Positions 35,806 through 43,719 of a stretch of 64,000 nt of DNA are shown one piece after another. The notes beneath the pieces are model-generated. The model was not told the origin of the DNA. It made no database searches and was given only the letters and a program-made list of their open reading frames with translations. The position numbers and the translations under genes were made by a program. The stretch spans positions 6,125-70,124 of the forward strand of contig JAEWED010000106.1 of the NCBI GenBank assembly GCA_023389745.1. The letters run 5' to 3'. The stretch comes from Actinomycetes bacterium. GTDB taxonomy: Bacteria; Actinomycetota; Acidimicrobiia; Acidimicrobiales; Microtrichaceae. Every line of letters begins with the position of its first letter. The stretch's first letter is position 1.

Positions 35806-35849
35806 ATGACACCTGTTTTCGATGCCATGGCATCGAAAACAGGTGTCAT
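35806..35849. terminator. Perfect 44-bp palindrome acting as a bidirectional terminator
   Basis: Bases 35806-35849 read the same on both strands (22-bp arms, starting ATGACACCTGTTTTCGATGC). It lies six bases after the alcohol dehydrogenase stop and seven bases after the stop of the small minus-strand gene at 35856, so the hairpin can end both transcripts. Each strand has a TTTTC run inside the arm rather than a terminal T-run. Confidence 0.75.
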
Positions 35850-35855
35850 GTCGAC

Positions 35856-35981
35856 TCAGATCCGGATGTCGCCGTCGGAGTTGGCGAGCATCCATCCGTT
35901 GTGGATCTGGTCGCCGATCTCGAAGCCCTTCTTCGCGGTCCACAGCAAGGTCCACATCGCAGCCCAACGGACGGTCTTCAT
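35856..35981 (-). CDS. Putative 41-residue small protein
   Basis: ATG 35981 is preceded by AGAGGTGAACGAC, one of the best ribosome sites in this window. The 41-residue product begins M-K-T-V-R-W-A-A-M-W-T-L-L-W-T-A-K-K and ends A-N-S-D-G-D-I-R-I. The N-terminal half is a Trp-rich amphipathic or weakly hydrophobic helix with positive ends; the C-terminal half is polar. The gene ends seven bases before the 44-bp palindromic terminator. It lies downstream of the GNAT gene on the same strand. No family is recognised; a membrane-surface peptide or a regulator is possible. Coding status rests on start context and terminator. Confidence 0.6.
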   Translation of the reverse strand: MKTVRWAAMWTLLWTAKKGFEIGDQIHNGWMLANSDGDIRI

Positions 35982-36071
35982 GTCGTTCACCTCTCGTCGT
36001 CCGGCGACGTGCCGGCACCCTCGGGTTCCGATCGGCCGACGCCGGACGACGTTGAGGAATCGCGATCTCCC

Positions 36072-36605
36072 TCAGAGCGTCCGGACCATGCAGACGCGCT
36101 GGTCCGGATCGAGCCCGTGCGACGCCTCGTGCTCGACGAGGGCGGCGAGCCCGGGTCCGATCTCGGCAGCGGCGAGCTCACGGAAGCCGAGGTGCGCGTA
36201 GAGCGGCGCGTTCCACGGCACGTCGCGGAACGTCGTGAGCGTCAGCGACATCAGCCCGTTCCTGCGGGCGTACTGCTCGACCCGGTCGAGCAACGCCCGA
36301 CCGACACCCCGCCCCTGCACGTCGGGGTCGACGCTGATCTGCTCGACGTGCGCGGCACTGTCGACCACGTCGACGAGCACGTAGCCCACGATCGACCCTG
36401 TGGCCTCAGGGCCGTCGTCCTGGAGCGTGGCGACCCAGGATCGACCGGCGTCCGCGTAGACGGCGAGCTCGTCGACCGACATCGGCTCGTCCTCGGCGAT
36501 GGCGGCCAGGTCGACCTCACGGAAGCGCTCCCCCGCCGCCCGTTCGATCGCACGAAGACGTTCGCCGTCGGCGGACAGCGCGGGACGGAGCACCAGGGTC
36601 GACAT
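36072..36605 (-). CDS. GNAT family N-acetyltransferase
   Basis: A 177-residue acetyl-CoA-dependent transferase. V-E-Q-I-S-V-D-P-D-V-Q-G-R-G-V-G-R-A-L-L-D is the acetyl-CoA pyrophosphate loop (Q-x-x-G-x-G), and A-P-L-Y-A-H-L-G-F is the usual C-terminal strand-helix with Tyr. The target is unknown. ATG 36605 is eight bases after TACCGT and lacks a ribosome site, suggesting its own leaderless promoter rather than readthrough from the upstream gene, which ends 46 bases before. Confidence 0.9.
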   Translation of the reverse strand: MSTLVLRPALSADGERLRAIERAAGERFREVDLAAIAEDEPMSVDELAVYADAGRSWVATLQDDGPEATGSIVGYVLVDVVDSAAHVEQISVDPDVQGRGVGRALLDRVEQYARRNGLMSLTLTTFRDVPWNAPLYAHLGFRELAAAEIGPGLAALVEHEASHGLDPDQRVCMVRTL

Positions 36606-36650
36606 GGCCGAGGACGGTACCGGCGACCGACGGTGCGGGCGGGCGCAGTT

Positions 36651-37130
36651 TCATTCCGGCGACCGACGCAACGGGAGTGCGAGGAGCGAGAGCAGACCCA
36701 GGCCCATCGGGACGGCGACCAGGAACACCCAGGGATCGGGGTCGAGATCCCGCAACGTCCTGCCGGCGAGCCCGGGGTACGTCACCGCGGTGACCGCGGC
36801 GATCGCTGCGGCCGCCGTCACCCACGGCGGGACGCGCCGGCCCGTCACGGCGTCGACCACCGAGCACCCGGCACCGATCACCGCTCCGGCGACCATGCCC
36901 ACCGTCGCAGCCCCACTGCTGACGACGACCAGGATCAGTCCGACGTACACGACGGTGACGACCGCGTAGCCCCAGGCCCCGCCCGGCGTGTTCGGGTACG
37001 AGACCGAGGTCTGCCCGTCGTACGGCGCAGCGTTCGTCGACTGCCACGTCCGGAGCACCACGAACGCGACCCCGTAGGTCCCGGGCAGCAGGCCCCCGAG
37101 CAGAGCACCACGCAGCGCACCCACGAGCAC
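36651..37130 (-). CDS. Small integral membrane protein of unknown function
   Basis: A protein of about 159 residues starting with GTG 37130, with four hydrophobic helices: around A-L-R-G-A-L-L-G-G-L-L-P-G-T-Y-G-V-A-F-V, the Y-A-V-V-T-V-V-Y-V-G-L-I-L-V-V-V segment, V-T-A-A-A-A-I-A-A-V-T-A-V and a last one before L-R-R-S-P-E. The frame stays open upstream to about 37205 with plausible protein sequence (R-P-L-L-R-P-L-C-E-L-R-R-P-R-D-W), but has no ATG, GTG or TTG, so the true start may be further up at CTG or the N-terminus may have been lost. Lies between the DUF1990 and GNAT genes. No family recognised. Confidence 0.6.
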   Translation of the reverse strand: MLVGALRGALLGGLLPGTYGVAFVVLRTWQSTNAAPYDGQTSVSYPNTPGGAWGYAVVTVVYVGLILVVVSSGAATVGMVAGAVIGAGCSVVDAVTGRRVPPWVTAAAAIAAVTAVTYPGLAGRTLRDLDPDPWVFLVAVPMGLGLLSLLALPLRRSPE

Positions 37131-37223
37131 CCAGTCGCGCGGGCGACGCAGCTCGCAGAGCGGGCGCAGCAGCGGACGAGCGCGCCTTGACGAGGCGACT
37201 GCGAGTCACGAGGCCATCGCCGG

Positions 37224-37799
37224 TCACGAGGCGACCGCGTCGCGCCATGCGGACAGGTAGCGGTGAACCGCGAGGCGTTGGAACCAACCGACAGCGGGCG
37301 CGGCGAGGCGGGCCGAGATCGTCGCGGCACGTGCGTCGAGTCCGATGGTGGCCACGACTCGGTCGTCGTCGAGGTGCTCGACCACGAAGCTCTCCTCGCC
37401 GCGCTCCTGATGCCCCTCGAGCGTCCCGTAGGCGAAGCCGAAGCGCCTCGGCTCGTCGACGACGGCAACGATGCGGTCGGGCACCACGACCGACACCGGC
37501 CCGACGTGCAGCACCACGAGCAGCGACGTCCCGACCTCGAGCGGAGGGTCCGCCGGGTGCACGGTCGCACCGAGACCCCGGTGGCACACCCACGTACGCA
37601 ACCTGGCGACCGCGGCGTCGAAGGCCGCCGGGCCCACGCCGAGGTCGAGCTGCTCGGTGCGGATCGTCCTGCCGGGCACCTCGGTCGACGGCAGCGTCGA
37701 ACCGACGTGGTCGTAGGTCAGCGACGACACCGCTGCGCGAGCCAGGAGCTCGTCGAGCGTGGCGTGGTCCGGTCGTCCGAGGCGGACGAAGCGATTCAT
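37224..37799 (-). CDS. DUF1990 family protein (YndH/YndG type)
   Basis: A 191-residue cytosolic protein of the DUF1990 family: L-T-Y-D-H-V-G-S-T, later F-G-F-A-Y-G-T-L-E-G-H-Q-E-R-G-E-E-S-F-V-V-E (the most conserved block) and a C-terminal L-A-A-P-A-V-G-W-F-Q-R-L-A-V-H-R-Y. The fold resembles lipid-binding START/SRPBCC domains, but no ligand is known. The gene follows a YndJ-like membrane gene by 13 bases; the same pairing of YndJ with DUF1990 proteins is known from Bacillus, supporting a joint function of unknown kind. Confidence 0.88.
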   Translation of the reverse strand: MNRFVRLGRPDHATLDELLARAAVSSLTYDHVGSTLPSTEVPGRTIRTEQLDLGVGPAAFDAAVARLRTWVCHRGLGATVHPADPPLEVGTSLLVVLHVGPVSVVVPDRIVAVVDEPRRFGFAYGTLEGHQERGEESFVVEHLDDDRVVATIGLDARAATISARLAAPAVGWFQRLAVHRYLSAWRDAVAS

Positions 37800-37828
37800 G
37801 ACAGGGCTCGGTTCATGACAGGGCTCGG
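37795..37828. repeat. 17-bp tandem duplication across a gene junction
   Basis: TTCATGACAGGGCTCGG occurs at 37795-37811 and again at 37812-37828. One copy holds the stop codon of the YndJ-like gene, the other the ATG of the DUF1990 gene. Each copy contains TCATGA, so the ancestral junction was probably an ATGA stop/start overlap that the duplication pulled apart. Confidence 0.8.
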
Positions 37829-38655
37829 TTCTGTTGCAGCGATCGCGCGGGCGTCCGCGCCGGGAGCTCGGCGTCTCCGCGTCGCGCCAGCAGTCCGGCC
37901 ACGACGAACACGACGTTCATGACGCCGTGCGTCCTCGCCATGTCGGGCACCGACAGCGCCGGCACGTCCCAGTACAGCGACGAGGCCCAGGCCACCGCGA
38001 GCACCATCGGGACCCACGGTGCGAGACCCGACAGCGCGAGCAAGACCCGCCGACCGCCAGTTCCGACCGTCGAGCCGACAGTCGAGCCGACGGTCGAGCC
38101 GACAGTTGCGTCGCGCAGCTGCAGCGCGGCGACCAGCAGCACGCCCGCCGACATGAGCACCGCTCCCCCGACCTGGGGCAGGGGGTGAGCGAGCAGGAAG
38201 CCGAGCGCCACGATCGGCGGCGCCGACGCCGTGGCGAGCAGCGCCAGACGGCCGAACCGTCCCGTCGCCACCGCGTCGGCCAGGGTGACCGCACCGACGC
38301 CGGCGTACGTGAAGTGCACCGCGGTGAGCTCGACGATCGGTTCGCCGATGCCGAGCAACGAGACACCGGCTCGCGACAGCAGGAACGCCGCGGCGGCGAC
38401 CACACCGAACCCTGCGGCGAGCAGCGCCGCGGCCTGTCGCGGGACATCCCTCACGGTCCAGCGATGCAGTGCGGTCCCGACCGCCAGCGCGAGCCACACG
38501 CTGGCGGCCGTTGCTGCCCCTGGACCGACGGGCAGCAGGAACGACGTGGCGACGGCGACGCCGACGAGGCACCAGCGGCGGAACCCGCCGAACACGAGTG
38601 GCAGCACGGCCATCACTCCGACCAGCACCACCGCGTGGACCAGGTCGTTCGCCAC
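37813..38655 (-). CDS. YndJ-like integral membrane protein
   Basis: A 280-residue protein with about eight hydrophobic helices, matching the YndJ family in layout and in A-V-H-F-T-Y-A-G-V-G-A-V-T-L-A and D-M-A-R-T-H-G-V-M-N, a conserved His-containing stretch near the C-terminus. GTG 38655 was chosen because GGAGGT lies six bases upstream; the longer ATG start at 38682 has none. The middle of the protein has a tandem T-V-G-S repeat (from 12-bp units near 38062-38100), probably in a loop. Operon with DUF1990; divergent from a MerR regulator whose putative sites lie between. Confidence 0.85.
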   Translation of the reverse strand: MANDLVHAVVLVGVMAVLPLVFGGFRRWCLVGVAVATSFLLPVGPGAATAASVWLALAVGTALHRWTVRDVPRQAAALLAAGFGVVAAAAFLLSRAGVSLLGIGEPIVELTAVHFTYAGVGAVTLADAVATGRFGRLALLATASAPPIVALGFLLAHPLPQVGGAVLMSAGVLLVAALQLRDATVGSTVGSTVGSTVGTGGRRVLLALSGLAPWVPMVLAVAWASSLYWDVPALSVPDMARTHGVMNVVFVVAGLLARRGDAELPARTPARSLQQNRALS

Positions 38656-38679
38656 GGTTGACCTCCGATCATGTGCGAG

Positions 38680-38746
38680 CATTCGCTCACAGATGATCTT
38701 CTACCATTCACTCACATATTGTCCAGTGTGACATCGGATGTACGCT
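38680..38746. promoter_or_regulatory. Divergent promoter region with 19-bp direct repeats
   Basis: CATTCGCTCACAGATGATC (38680-38698) and CATTCACTCACATATTGTC (38705-38723) are direct repeats 25 bases apart that differ at four positions; they lie between the YndJ-like gene (start 38655) and the MerR gene (start 38753). TACGCT at 38741-38746 is a -10 box six bases before ATG 38753. The repeats could be binding sites for the MerR protein or another regulator. Confidence 0.5.
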
Positions 38747-38752
38747 GATCGT

Positions 38753-39535
38753 ATGGCTGACACCCCGACGACCGAGATGCGGGTCGACGACCTCGCCCGG
38801 GCCGCCGGCGTGGCGACCACCACGATCCGGCTCTACCAGTCGAAGGGACTGCTGCCCCCACCCCGCCTCGTCGGCCGCACCGGCTACTACGACGAGTCCC
38901 ACCTGGAGCGCCTGCGAGCCATCGCCCGACTCCAGGACGAGGGCTTCTCGCTCGCCGGCATCGGCGCGCTGATCGAACGCTGGGAGCGCGGCGGCGACCT
39001 CGACGAGCTGCTCGGGGCCGACGGTCACATCGACCGGTTCCTGGGCACCCGCGACCAGGTCGTCCTGACCGCCGAAGAACTGCTCGCCCGTTTCCCCGCG
39101 TCGGCGCTGGAGCCCGCCGCGGTCCAGCGCGCCGCGCAGCTCGGGCTGATGGAGCTGCGCGACGACGGCCGGTTCACGATCTCGGATCCCCGCTCGCTCG
39201 AGACCGGCGCTGCGCTCGCGCGGATGGGGGTACCCCTCGACGTCGTGCTCGACGAGTGGGAGGCGCTGCAGGCGACCACCGATCAGGTGGCCGAGCGGTT
39301 CGCGGACATCTTCCAACAGCACCTGCTCCCCGAGGGCGGGCTCGACGGACTCGACGCCGACACCACTCGCGCACTCGCCGAGACGCTCGGCGAGCTGCGC
39401 GCCAACGGCGCCCAGATCCTGCTCGCCGCGTTCGAGGTCTCGCTGCGACGCGTGGCCACCGCCAGGTTCGCCGAGCTGGCCGGCGACGACGCGGCGGCGC
39501 ACACAGCGCCGCGCACTGAGCCCGCCGATTCCTAG
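38753..39535 (+). CDS. MerR family transcriptional regulator
   Basis: A 260-residue regulator. The N-terminal winged helix-turn-helix reads R-V-D-D-L-A-R-A-A-G-V-A-T-T-T-I-R-L-Y-Q-S-K-G-L then G-Y-Y-D-E-S-H-L, a standard MerR DNA-binding domain with R-L-Q-D-E-G-F-S-L-A-G-I. The C-terminal 150 residues are helical and longer than in metal-sensing MerR proteins, with no Cys cluster, so a small organic ligand is more likely. ATG 38753 is six bases after TACGCT, and no ribosome site is seen, so it is probably leaderless; ATG 38738 is an in-frame alternative. It ends eight bases before the ogt start. Confidence 0.9.
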   Translation: MADTPTTEMRVDDLARAAGVATTTIRLYQSKGLLPPPRLVGRTGYYDESHLERLRAIARLQDEGFSLAGIGALIERWERGGDLDELLGADGHIDRFLGTRDQVVLTAEELLARFPASALEPAAVQRAAQLGLMELRDDGRFTISDPRSLETGAALARMGVPLDVVLDEWEALQATTDQVAERFADIFQQHLLPEGGLDGLDADTTRALAETLGELRANGAQILLAAFEVSLRRVATARFAELAGDDAAAHTAPRTEPADS

Positions 39536-39543
39536 GATGAGCC

Positions 39544-40173
39544 GTGTGCCCCACCGCTGACGACCCGACCGTGCTCGACGGACCCGACGACGCGAACGAC
39601 GACACCGGACCGATCGACGAGACCGACGACACCGCACCGATCGGCGAGGCGCTCGAACCCCGCAGCGCCCGTCACGCGCTGGTCGAGACGACGCTCGGCA
39701 CGCTGACCGTCGTCACCGACGGCACTGCGGTCACCGGGATCTACTTCGACGGTCATGCGCATCGTCCGGATGTCTCGACCTTCGGCCCCGAGGTGGTCGC
39801 CGACCAGGACGCCGTGCTCGGGCTGGCCGAACGACAGCTCGACGAGTACCTCGACGGCGAGCGGACCGAGTTCGAGCTGCCGCTGGCGACCGACGGCAAC
39901 GAGTTCCAGGAGCGGGTGTGGGACCGGCTCCGGGCGATCCCCTACGGCGAGACCGTCACCTACGGCCAGATCGCCGCCGACCTCGGCGACGTGACCTTGG
40001 CGCAGGCCGTCGGCAACGCCGTGGGACGCAACCCGATCAGCATCGTCGTGCCGTGCCACCGGGTCGTCGGCTCGACCGGCAAGCTCACCGGCTACGCGGG
40101 TGGGCTCGAACGCAAGACCGCCCTGCTCGACCTCGAGGAGCCGCCCGAGGCACGGGCACAGCGCCTCTTCTGA
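39544..40173 (+). CDS. ogt: Methylated-DNA-protein-cysteine methyltransferase (Ogt)
   Basis: A 209-residue DNA repair protein that removes alkyl groups from O6 of guanine. The active site I-V-V-P-C171-H-R-V-V-G is intact, with the DNA-binding helix-turn-helix Y-G-E-T-V-T-Y-G-Q-I-A and the Asn-hinge A-V-G-N-A-V-G-R-N-P-I. It differs from typical Ogt by an extra 40-residue acidic, Asp-rich N-terminal tail. GTG 39544 follows AGGATGA, just after the MerR stop, suggesting cotranscription. A 12-bp stem hairpin ends the gene. Confidence 0.93.
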   Translation: MCPTADDPTVLDGPDDANDDTGPIDETDDTAPIGEALEPRSARHALVETTLGTLTVVTDGTAVTGIYFDGHAHRPDVSTFGPEVVADQDAVLGLAERQLDEYLDGERTEFELPLATDGNEFQERVWDRLRAIPYGETVTYGQIAADLGDVTLAQAVGNAVGRNPISIVVPCHRVVGSTGKLTGYAGGLERKTALLDLEEPPEARAQRLF

Positions 40174-40178
40174 CGCCC

Positions 40179-40207
40179 GCCCGCACCGGCTCACCGCCGG
40201 CGCGGGC
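40179..40207 (+). terminator. GC-rich hairpin after ogt
   Basis: GCCCGCACCGGC (40179-40190), loop TCACC, GCCGGCGCGGGC (40196-40207): a 12-bp stem with one mismatch, starting five bases after the ogt stop. No T-run follows. Confidence 0.55.
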
Positions 40208-40304
40208 AACGCAGGCTGAGTGGCCGCGCAGGCAGCGCAGGGCTCACGGCGAGCTCCCAGCTTCCTCCCGGCTGACCTTGAGACGGCCCCGGCAGGCTGC
40301 CTCC

Positions 40305-41795
40305 ATGTCCGACCAGCCGGCCGATCCGTCCACACCCCGCCGCCGAGCGCGCCTCGGGCGACCCGTGTTCTGGGTCCCCGCGCTGCTGCTGATCGTCGCC
40401 GTGATCGCCGGAGCCACATGGTGGCGCACGAGCCGAGGCGACGGCAGCGACGCCGTCGCCGCCGCGACGACGGCCCCGCAGGTCATCGACGTCACCTCGG
40501 GCACCGTCGAGGTCACCGTCTCGGCCGAGGGAACCGTCGCCGCTGCGGAGACCGCGGACCTGAGCTTCACCTCGGCCGGCACCGTGACCGCGGTGAACGT
40601 CGCCGCGGGCGACACCGTCACCGCCGGTCAGGTGCTCGCCACGATCGACTCCGCCGAGCTCGAGGCCGACGTCGCACTCGCGAGGGCCGACGTCGCCGAG
40701 GCCGAGTCGCGGCTCGCGGAGCACGAGGACTCCGACGCCTCCGACGAACAGCTCGCCGCGGACCGATCGTCGCTCGCCTCGCTCGAGGACGCGCTGGCCA
40801 ACGCCGAGGAGTCCCTCGCCGGTGCCTCGCTCGTCGCGGGCTTCGACGGCACGGTCTCGACGGTCGACCTGACCGTCGGCGAGCAGCTCTCCTCGGGCGG
40901 GACCGGTGGGACCAGCTCCACCGGCAGCGCCTCGGGGTCCGGTCGTTCCTCGTCGACGCTCGCGTCGTCCTCCCAGGCCGTGCCGGGGGCGCCGTCGAGC
41001 GGCCAGGCCGGCTCGACGACGTCGACCACCGCGCAGATCCAGCTGGTCAGCACCGGCCGCTACGAGGTCGAGCTCGCGGTCGACGCGGCCGACATCGACT
41101 CGATCGCCGTCGACCAGTCCGCGTCGATCAGCGTCAGCACGTCGTCGTCGAGCGGCAGCTTCCCCGGCGGAGGGCCGGGCGGTGGCGGCGCAGCGTTCCC
41201 CGGTGGGAGCTTCCCCGGCGGCGGCCAGGGCAGTCCGCCCGGCATGGGTGGCGTCCCCGGCGGTGAGGGTGGACCACCGGACATGGGCGGCGCGGGCGGA
41301 CCTCCCGGTACGGGAGCCGCCGGCGCCAGCGCCGAGGGCATCGTGACCGACGTCGGCAAGGTCGCCGACGCCAGCAGCGGGGTGGCCACGTACCCCGTGA
41401 CGGTCTCGTTCTCGGACGACTCGGGTGACATCCTCGTCGGTTCGACGGTCACGGCGAGCATCGTCGTCGACCAGCGCGAGGGCGTCGTCCAGGTGCCGTC
41501 GTTCGCGGTGAGCACCACCGGCGGGCGCTCCACGGTGACCGTCGCGTCCGACGGGACGGCCGACGGCGCGACCGAGGAGCGGCAGGTCGAGCTCGGCGAC
41601 ACCTCCGGCATGCAGGTCGAGATCACCTCGGGCCTCGAGGTCGGCGAGCAGGTCCTCGTCGAGATGCCCGCCGGCGGTCCTTCGGGGCCAGCACGGCCCT
41701 CGGGAGCAGCACGGCCCTCGGGAGCAGAGCAGCCGTCGGGAGCGGACAGCCGAACGAGGACCGACAGCCGCTCCGGGAACGACGGTGGCTCGTGA
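40305..41795 (+). CDS. HlyD/MacA-like membrane-fusion protein
   Basis: A 496-residue adaptor. A cytosolic start, one helix (about 22-42) and then a lipoyl/barrel-sandwich half [21 protein letters not shown], a short coiled coil (about 105-155), and the second half with G-F-D-G-T-V. A beta-barrel region follows ([12 protein letters not shown]), interrupted by a Gly/Pro/Phe-rich insert (about 278-345: [10 protein letters not shown] and similar). The C-terminal tail repeats P-S-G-A. It should join the MacB-like ABC permease to the outside; in a one-membrane bacterium the outer partner is unknown. Ends in GTGA, overlapping the ATPase start. Confidence 0.88.
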   Translation: MSDQPADPSTPRRRARLGRPVFWVPALLLIVAVIAGATWWRTSRGDGSDAVAAATTAPQVIDVTSGTVEVTVSAEGTVAAAETADLSFTSAGTVTAVNVAAGDTVTAGQVLATIDSAELEADVALARADVAEAESRLAEHEDSDASDEQLAADRSSLASLEDALANAEESLAGASLVAGFDGTVSTVDLTVGEQLSSGGTGGTSSTGSASGSGRSSSTLASSSQAVPGAPSSGQAGSTTSTTAQIQLVSTGRYEVELAVDAADIDSIAVDQSASISVSTSSSSGSFPGGGPGGGGAAFPGGSFPGGGQGSPPGMGGVPGGEGGPPDMGGAGGPPGTGAAGASAEGIVTDVGKVADASSGVATYPVTVSFSDDSGDILVGSTVTASIVVDQREGVVQVPSFAVSTTGGRSTVTVASDGTADGATEERQVELGDTSGMQVEITSGLEVGEQVLVEMPAGGPSGPARPSGAARPSGAEQPSGADSRTRTDSRSGNDGGS

Positions 41796-42493
41796 GCGCC
41801 GTCGTCTCCCTCGAAGGGATCCACAAGGTGTACTCCTCGGGCGAGCTCGAGGTGGCGGCGCTGCGTGACGTCTCGCTCGAGATCGAACCCGGCGAGTTCG
41901 TCGCCGTCATCGGCCCGTCGGGGTCGGGCAAGTCGACGCTGATGAACCTGCTCGGCTGCCTGGACGTCCCGACCTCGGGCTCGTTCCGGATCGACGGCCA
42001 CGACGTCGCGTCGCTGGGCGAGGACCAGCTCGCGGCGGTGCGCAACCGCTTCATCGGGTTCGTGTTCCAGCAGTTCAACCTGCTGTCGTACCTGCCGGCG
42101 TGGCGCAACGTCGAGCTGCCGCTGGTGTACGCCGGTCTCCCTCCGCACGAACGTCGCGAACGAGCGCACGAGTCGCTGGCCAGGGTCGGTCTCGCGGACC
42201 GTGCCGACCATCGCCCCGGGGAGCTGTCCGGCGGACAGCAGCAACGTGTCGCGGTCGCACGGGCCCTGGTCACCGAGCCGGCGATGATCCTCGCGGACGA
42301 GCCGACCGGCAACCTGGACTCGACCTCGACCGCCGATGTGCTCGGACTGTTCGACGACCTGCACGCCGAACGACGCACGATCGTCCTGATCACCCACGAG
42401 GCCGACGTCGCCGGGCGCGCCGACCGGATCGTCGAGATCCACGACGGCCGACTCACCACCGGTGGCACCGCTCGGGAGCTGGTGCAGCGATGA
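41792..42493 (+). CDS. MacB/LolD-type ABC transporter ATPase
   Basis: A 233-residue ATP-binding subunit. Walker A is G-P-S-G-S-G-K-S-T, the Q-loop F-Q-Q-F-N-L-L, the ABC signature [10 protein letters not shown], Walker [13 protein letters not shown], and the switch His is in L-I-T-H-E. Its length and the D-E-P-T-G-N-L-D block are typical of mechanotransmission-type exporters. It powers the permease encoded next (ATGA overlap at 42490-42493) and is preceded by an adaptor gene (GTGA overlap), so the three subunits are translationally coupled. Confidence 0.95.
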   Translation: MSAVVSLEGIHKVYSSGELEVAALRDVSLEIEPGEFVAVIGPSGSGKSTLMNLLGCLDVPTSGSFRIDGHDVASLGEDQLAAVRNRFIGFVFQQFNLLSYLPAWRNVELPLVYAGLPPHERRERAHESLARVGLADRADHRPGELSGGQQQRVAVARALVTEPAMILADEPTGNLDSTSTADVLGLFDDLHAERRTIVLITHEADVAGRADRIVEIHDGRLTTGGTARELVQR

Positions 42494-43719
42494 CCTGGAG
42501 CGACACCTTCCGCACCGCGCTCGGTGCGGTCGCCAGCCACCGCCTGCGCTCGGCGCTCACGATGCTCGGCATCCTCATCGGCATCAGCGCGGTGGTGCTC
42601 ACCGTCGGCCTCGGCGCCGGCGCCCGCGCCGACATCGCCGATCAGATCGACGAGCTCGGCACCAACGTGCTCGTCGTCTCCCCCGGCAGCACCACCGACT
42701 CCTCCGGCACCAGGGGCGGGTTCGGCACGGCGTCGACGCTCACGATGCAGGACGCCACCGCGTTGGCGTCGCCCGAGGTCGCCCCGGACATCCAGGCGGT
42801 CGCCGGCGCTGCCACCACGACGGTGTCGCTCACGGCCGGCACGACGAACTGGACCACCACGCTCACCGGCACGACCGCGTCGTGGGCCGAGGTGCGCACC
42901 CGCGGGGTCAGCGACGGCCGATTCATCACCGACGCGGACGACGAGGCCACGGCCGCCGTGGTCGTGCTCGGCCCCGACACCGCGGACGAGCTCTTCGACG
43001 GCGGCGACGCCGTCGGTCGGACCGTCACCCTGGACGGCACGACGCTCGAGGTGATCGGCGTGCTCGACGAGCTCTCCTCGAGCGAGGACACCTCGAACAA
43101 CGACCTCGCGATCGTGCCGTTCCGCACCTACTCCGAACGGCTCGTCGGCGGCACCACCCGCGACTCGCTGAGCTCCATCGCCCTGAAGGCGGACGACGCC
43201 ACGACGTTGTCGGCCGCCTACCAGGAGGCCGACGCGCTGCTGCGGAACTTGCACGGCGTCGGCGACGACGACCTCGACTTCTCGATCGCGACCCAAGAGT
43301 CGATCCTGACCGCGGCGACCTCGGTCGACGACACGATGACGGTGATGCTCGGCGGCATCGCGATCATCTCGCTGCTCGTCGGCGGGATCGGCGTGATGAA
43401 CATCATGTTGGTCTCGGTCACCGAGCGCATCCGTGAGATCGGGCTGCGCAAGGCGCTCGGGGCACGACCCCGTTCCATCCGACGACAGTTCCTGGTCGAG
43501 GCATCGATCCTCGGCCTGGCCGGCGGTGTGCTCGGCGTGCTCGTCGGCGTCGCCGGTTCGTTCCTGCTGCCCGAGCTCACCGGGTCGAGGGTGATCCTCT
43601 CGATCCCCGCGGCGCTCGGCGCCATCGCGACCGCCGTCGTGATCGGCATCGGCTTCGGCGTCTACCCCGCCACCCGCGCCGCACGACTGGCGCCCATCGA
43701 CGCGCTGAGGAGCGAGTGA
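42490..43719 (+). CDS. MacB-type ABC transporter permease
   Basis: A 409-residue FtsX/MacB-family permease with four helices: one after the amphipathic start [16 protein letters not shown], then a 220-residue extracytoplasmic MacB-PCD domain, and three at the C-terminus. The block [22 protein letters not shown] is the family hallmark. It should export peptides, antibiotics or lipids rather than import. The ATG overlaps the ATPase stop and its own stop overlaps the GTG of the second adaptor gene. Confidence 0.95.
   Translation: MTWSDTFRTALGAVASHRLRSALTMLGILIGISAVVLTVGLGAGARADIADQIDELGTNVLVVSPGSTTDSSGTRGGFGTASTLTMQDATALASPEVAPDIQAVAGAATTTVSLTAGTTNWTTTLTGTTASWAEVRTRGVSDGRFITDADDEATAAVVVLGPDTADELFDGGDAVGRTVTLDGTTLEVIGVLDELSSSEDTSNNDLAIVPFRTYSERLVGGTTRDSLSSIALKADDATTLSAAYQEADALLRNLHGVGDDDLDFSIATQESILTAATSVDDTMTVMLGGIAIISLLVGGIGVMNIMLVSVTERIREIGLRKALGARPRSIRRQFLVEASILGLAGGVLGVLVGVAGSFLLPELTGSRVILSIPAALGAIATAVVIGIGFGVYPATRAARLAPIDALRSE

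Noticed and set aside
40291..40301. GGCAG-G-CTGCC inverted repeat just before the first adaptor gene
   Set aside because: Five-base arms in GC-rich DNA arise easily by chance, and no regulator gene or second copy supports it.
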